Assembly (NCBI GenBank): GCA_016706685.1
Contig: JADJJE010000017.1
Location: 1 to 64,000, forward strand
Origin: Sandaracinaceae bacterium
GTDB lineage: Bacteria > Myxococcota_A > Polyangia > Polyangiales > Houyiibacteriaceae
DNA: 64,000 nucleotides
Direction: 5' to 3'
The first letter of the stretch is position 1, and each line of letters begins with the position of its first letter. The notes beneath the pieces are model-generated. The model searched no databases, was not told the origin of the DNA, and saw nothing but the letters and a program-made list of their open reading frames with translations. This document shows, one piece after another, positions 61,576 through 64,000 of the stretch. Position numbers and translations under genes: made by a program.

Positions 61576-63005
61576 GCCAGAACCAGACCAACACCGAGTG
61601 GGTCGCCATCGTCCTCGCCGCCGGGCAGGGCACGCGCATGAAGAGTCCGCTGCCCAAGGTGCTGCACGAGATCGCCGGGCGGCCGCTGGTCGCGTGGAGC
61701 ATCGCCGCGGCGCTCGACGCGGGGGTGCAGCGCTGCGTGGCGGTGGTGGGTCATGGCCGTGAGCAGGTCGAGAGCACGCTCCACACCCGCTTCGGTGGGC
61801 GCGTGAGCACGGCGCTCCAGGCCGAGCAGCGCGGCACGGGCCACGCGGTGCGCTGCGCCATGGAGTCGCCTGCGCTCGCCACCTTCGAAGGCAACGTGGT
61901 GATCCTCTACGGCGACTGCCCGCTCATCCCGAAGGAGAGCGTGCACGCCCTGATCAACGCGCTGGACGCGGACGCGTCGCTGGCCATGCTCACCTCGCAC
62001 CTGCCCGATCCGCGGGGCTATGGTCGCATCCTGCGTGACGCCGAGGGGCGCGTGCGAGCCATCCGTGAGCAGCGCGACTGCAGCCCGGGCGAGGCAGCCG
62101 TGCGCGAGGTCAACCCCGGCCTCTACGCGGTGCGAGCGGGGTTCCTGCGGGACGCCATCGCGCGGCTCAGCGACGACAACGCGCAGGGCGAGCTGTACCT
62201 GACCGACGTGGTCGAGCAGGCCGCCGCTGCCGGTGGTGTCCGAGACGTGGCGTGGGACATGGCCGATCTGCGCGGCGTGAACGACCGCTACGAGCTCGCG
62301 CTGTGCGCCGAGGAGCGCCGCCTGCGGATCGCCGCCGCGCTGGCGCGAGACGGTGTGGCCGTGCGCGACCTGCGCACCGTCTACGTGGACGCGGACTGCG
62401 AGGTCGCTCCGGGCGCGGTGCTCGAGGCGCAGGTGCACCTGCGAGGGCGCTGCGTCATCGAGACCGGCGCGCGCATCGACGTGGGCGCCGTGCTGACGGA
62501 CGTCATCGTGCGTGAGGGCGCCGAGGTGCTGCCGTACACGGTGGCCAGCGAGAGCGTCATCGGCGAGGAGGCCACGGTGGGGCCCTTCACGCACCTGCGC
62601 CCGGCCACCGAGCTGGGCCGCGGGTCCAAGGTGGGGAACTTCTCCGAAACGAAGAAGACCAAGCTGGGCGAGGGCTCGAAGGTAAACCACCTGAGCTACG
62701 TGGGCGACGGCGTCATCGGCAAGAACGTGAACATCGGCGCCGGCACCATCTTCTGCAACTACGACGGCGTGCGGAAGCACACCACCACGCTCGAGGACAA
62801 CGTCTTCATCGGCAGCGACAGCCAGCTGGTGGCGCCGGTCACCGTGGGCGCGGGGGCCTATGTGGCCAGCGGGACCACCGTGACGCGGGACGTCCCGCCC
62901 GACGCGCTGGCCGTGGCGCGCACCCGCCAGCAGAACAAAGAAGGCTACGCCGCACGCTTCCGAGCCCGCGCGAAGACGCCCGAGAAGCCGACTGAAGGCA
63001 CGTGA
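61572..63005 (+). CDS. glmU: bifunctional N-acetylglucosamine-1-phosphate uridyltransferase / glucosamine-1-phosphate acetyltransferase
   Basis: 477 residues from the GTG at 61572. It makes UDP-GlcNAc, precursor of peptidoglycan and lipopolysaccharide. The N-terminal pyrophosphorylase domain shows VLAAGQGTRMKSPLPKVLHE, the Mg-binding ILYGDCPLIPKESVHALI and REVNPGLYAVRAGFL. The C-terminal left-handed beta-helix acetyltransferase shows GPFTHLRPATELGRGSKVGN, KVNHLSYVGDGVIGKNVNIG and FCNYDGVRKHTTTLEDNVFI. Length matches E. coli GlmU (456) with a short charged tail. Coupled to arsA upstream and to the membrane protein gene downstream. Confidence 0.96.
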   Translation: MSQNQTNTEWVAIVLAAGQGTRMKSPLPKVLHEIAGRPLVAWSIAAALDAGVQRCVAVVGHGREQVESTLHTRFGGRVSTALQAEQRGTGHAVRCAMESPALATFEGNVVILYGDCPLIPKESVHALINALDADASLAMLTSHLPDPRGYGRILRDAEGRVRAIREQRDCSPGEAAVREVNPGLYAVRAGFLRDAIARLSDDNAQGELYLTDVVEQAAAAGGVRDVAWDMADLRGVNDRYELALCAEERRLRIAAALARDGVAVRDLRTVYVDADCEVAPGAVLEAQVHLRGRCVIETGARIDVGAVLTDVIVREGAEVLPYTVASESVIGEEATVGPFTHLRPATELGRGSKVGNFSETKKTKLGEGSKVNHLSYVGDGVIGKNVNIGAGTIFCNYDGVRKHTTTLEDNVFIGSDSQLVAPVTVGAGAYVASGTTVTRDVPPDALAVARTRQQNKEGYAARFRARAKTPEKPTEGT

Positions 63006-63787
63006 CCAACACCCCCACGAGCCTCCGCCGGAAGCGTGTCATCGCGTTGCCTCTCTTGCTCTCCGTCGCTCTCGCAGCGAGCGCACCCTCGCGCGTTGCG
63101 GCCCAGGACGCCTATGGGTGCGTCGACGAGCTGGACGACGACGAGGTCGCGCGCCGGACGAGCGCCATCGCCCGTGAGTTTCGCTCGCACGAGCGACACG
63201 CGCGCGCCTTTCGCTTCGGGTGGATGAGCCTCTTCGCGGTGTTCGCAGTCGCCGAGTTCGCGTTCATCGGGCCGCGCGCCGAGGGTGCCCAACGCTGGAA
63301 CGCGTACATCAGCGGCGTCGGGGCCACTACCGCCATGGTGCAGCTGGTGGCGTTGCCCATGCCCGAGGTCTGGGCACGTCGGCGCATCGAGCGTATGCCC
63401 AGCGACACCCCGGAGCAGCGCCGCGCACAGCTGCGCTACGCCCTCGACGCACTCGAGTTGGCGGCGAACGGCGACCGCATCATCCACAGCGCGCTGTCGC
63501 ACGCGAGCGCGGTCGTGTGGAGCGTGGGCTGGGGCACGCTGCTGAGCGTGAAGTTCGACAAGCCGCTGGTCTCCGCCATAGCCTTCCTGGGAGGGCCAGT
63601 CATGAACGAGACGCGCATCCTGACCGCACCCAACTGGGCCACGCAAGCGTGGGTCCGGACGCGCGCGGGCTTCTGCTGGGATCGCTACGTAGACGACGCG
63701 CCGCGCGAAGCCTACTGGGACGAGCCCGAGACCGAAGCCCGCTTGTCGCCTACCCTCGGCGGCCTCAGCCTGCACCTCACGTTCTGA
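63002..63787 (+). CDS. exported or membrane-associated protein of unknown function
   Basis: 261 residues from the GTG at 63002, overlapping the glmU stop (GTGA). A signal peptide (VIALPLLLSVALAASAPSRV) ends near residue 35. Two hydrophobic segments follow, FGWMSLFAVFAVAEFAFIGP and AYISGVGATTAMVQLVALPM, and a weaker one at SVGWGTLLSVKFDKPLVSAI. Mature N-terminal Cys (YGCVDELDDDEV) and a second Cys (RAGFCWDRYVDD) may pair. I recognise no family. The coupling to glmU could mean a cell-envelope role, but that is inference from position only. Confidence 0.72.
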   Translation: MTNTPTSLRRKRVIALPLLLSVALAASAPSRVAAQDAYGCVDELDDDEVARRTSAIAREFRSHERHARAFRFGWMSLFAVFAVAEFAFIGPRAEGAQRWNAYISGVGATTAMVQLVALPMPEVWARRRIERMPSDTPEQRRAQLRYALDALELAANGDRIIHSALSHASAVVWSVGWGTLLSVKFDKPLVSAIAFLGGPVMNETRILTAPNWATQAWVRTRAGFCWDRYVDDAPREAYWDEPETEARLSPTLGGLSLHLTF

Positions 63788-63824
63788 CGGGGGGCGCTCA
63801 GCCACGCGATAGCGGGCTCGCGTT

Positions 63825-64000
63825 CTATGGCGCGCAGAGTTCGTCCACCGCCACCCCGGCGCGCTCGAGCGCCGCACGTTGGATCGCGGCGAGCGCCGGC
63901 ATGGAGGCGAGCCCGAGCGCCAGCATCTCGTCGAAGCGCGCGCGTGGGATGGGGCTGGCTTCGGCGGTGCCCTGCACCTCGATGATGGCCCCTCCACGAG
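63825..64000 (-). CDS. rph: ribonuclease PH, C-terminal end (partial, start outside window)
   Basis: Reading from the right edge on the minus strand, the frame gives AIIEVQGTAEASPIPRARFD, then MLALGLASMPALAAIQRAAL and stops with TAG at 63825-63827. The VQGTAE block followed by a Leu/Ala helix and an AIQRAAL end is the C-terminal signature of RNase PH, a phosphorolytic tRNA 3'-end exonuclease. About 58 residues are visible of an expected ~240. Convergent with the membrane protein gene downstream of glmU. Confidence 0.75.
   Translation of the reverse strand, partial: RGGAIIEVQGTAEASPIPRARFDEMLALGLASMPALAAIQRAALERAGVAVDELCAP

Overview
The window is GC-rich bacterial chromosome, densely packed and with strong third-position GC. 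Many secreted lipoproteins carry Gly/Asp-rich linkers; there is a SNF2-family helicase, a degenerate serine/threonine-kinase-like membrane protein, a Rrf2/NsrR-type regulator and a GlmU-ArsA cluster. This mix suggests a Myxococcota-type organism (possibly Polyangiales/Sandaracinaceae). That is an inference from gene content, since there is no rRNA or other phylogenetic marker beyond rpsO, pnp and ligA.

Layout. 0-3 kb: a crotonase-fold gene, a small methyltransferase and gene debris (a decayed short-chain dehydrogenase tail). 3-9 kb: secreted or outer-membrane proteins of unknown function, including a 746-residue lipoprotein with five Cys-rich repeats. 8.8-13 kb: propionyl-CoA synthetase, then a complete group IIC-type intron (about 1.85 kb, minus strand) inserted directly behind a terminator-like hairpin. 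Its reverse transcriptase is frameshifted, and a 39-bp inverted repeat flanks the whole structure. 13-24 kb: aminotransferase, LigA, CorA, lipoproteins, a metallophosphoesterase, a DoxX/VWA pair, and a fatty-acid desaturase followed by a MerR regulator behind a strong promoter/operator. 24-34 kb: two oligopeptide ABC ATPases, ArgG, two tandem paralogous lipoproteins, a two-domain universal stress protein, a TerB-like protein. 34-43 kb: P-type cation ATPase, Crp-like regulator, membrane protein, SNF2 helicase, FMN reductase. 43.6-49 kb: an ABC-HlyD-TolC operon whose ABC ATPase has lost every catalytic motif, divergent from a winged-helix regulator with an overlapping promoter/operator. 49-58.5 kb: housekeeping (rpsO, pnp, dut, trxA), a pseudokinase, and the translationally coupled cluster ccsA/hemX-like, hemA, hemC. 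58.5-64 kb: a palindromic repeat island, a group III truncated haemoglobin with an NsrR-like regulator, a roadblock-like protein, ArsA-type ATPase, GlmU, a membrane protein, and the tail of RNase PH.

Five genes between 5 and 24 kb (lipoprotein, intron reverse transcriptase, SRPBCC protein, desaturase, quinone oxidoreductase) are each broken by an apparent single-base indel. I saw none in the last 40 kb. This looks like local sequence error, or less likely local decay, and those genes should be read as probably intact in the organism. Many neighbours overlap by ATGA or GTGA, indicating translational coupling (hlyD/tolC/abc, ccsA/hemA/hemC, arsA/glmU/membrane protein, oppD/oppF).

The least ordinary items are the catalytically dead exporter ATPase operon, the tandem lipoproteins whose duplicated 3' end runs into argG, the intron inside an inverted-repeat element that belongs to a dispersed palindromic repeat family, and the pseudokinase.
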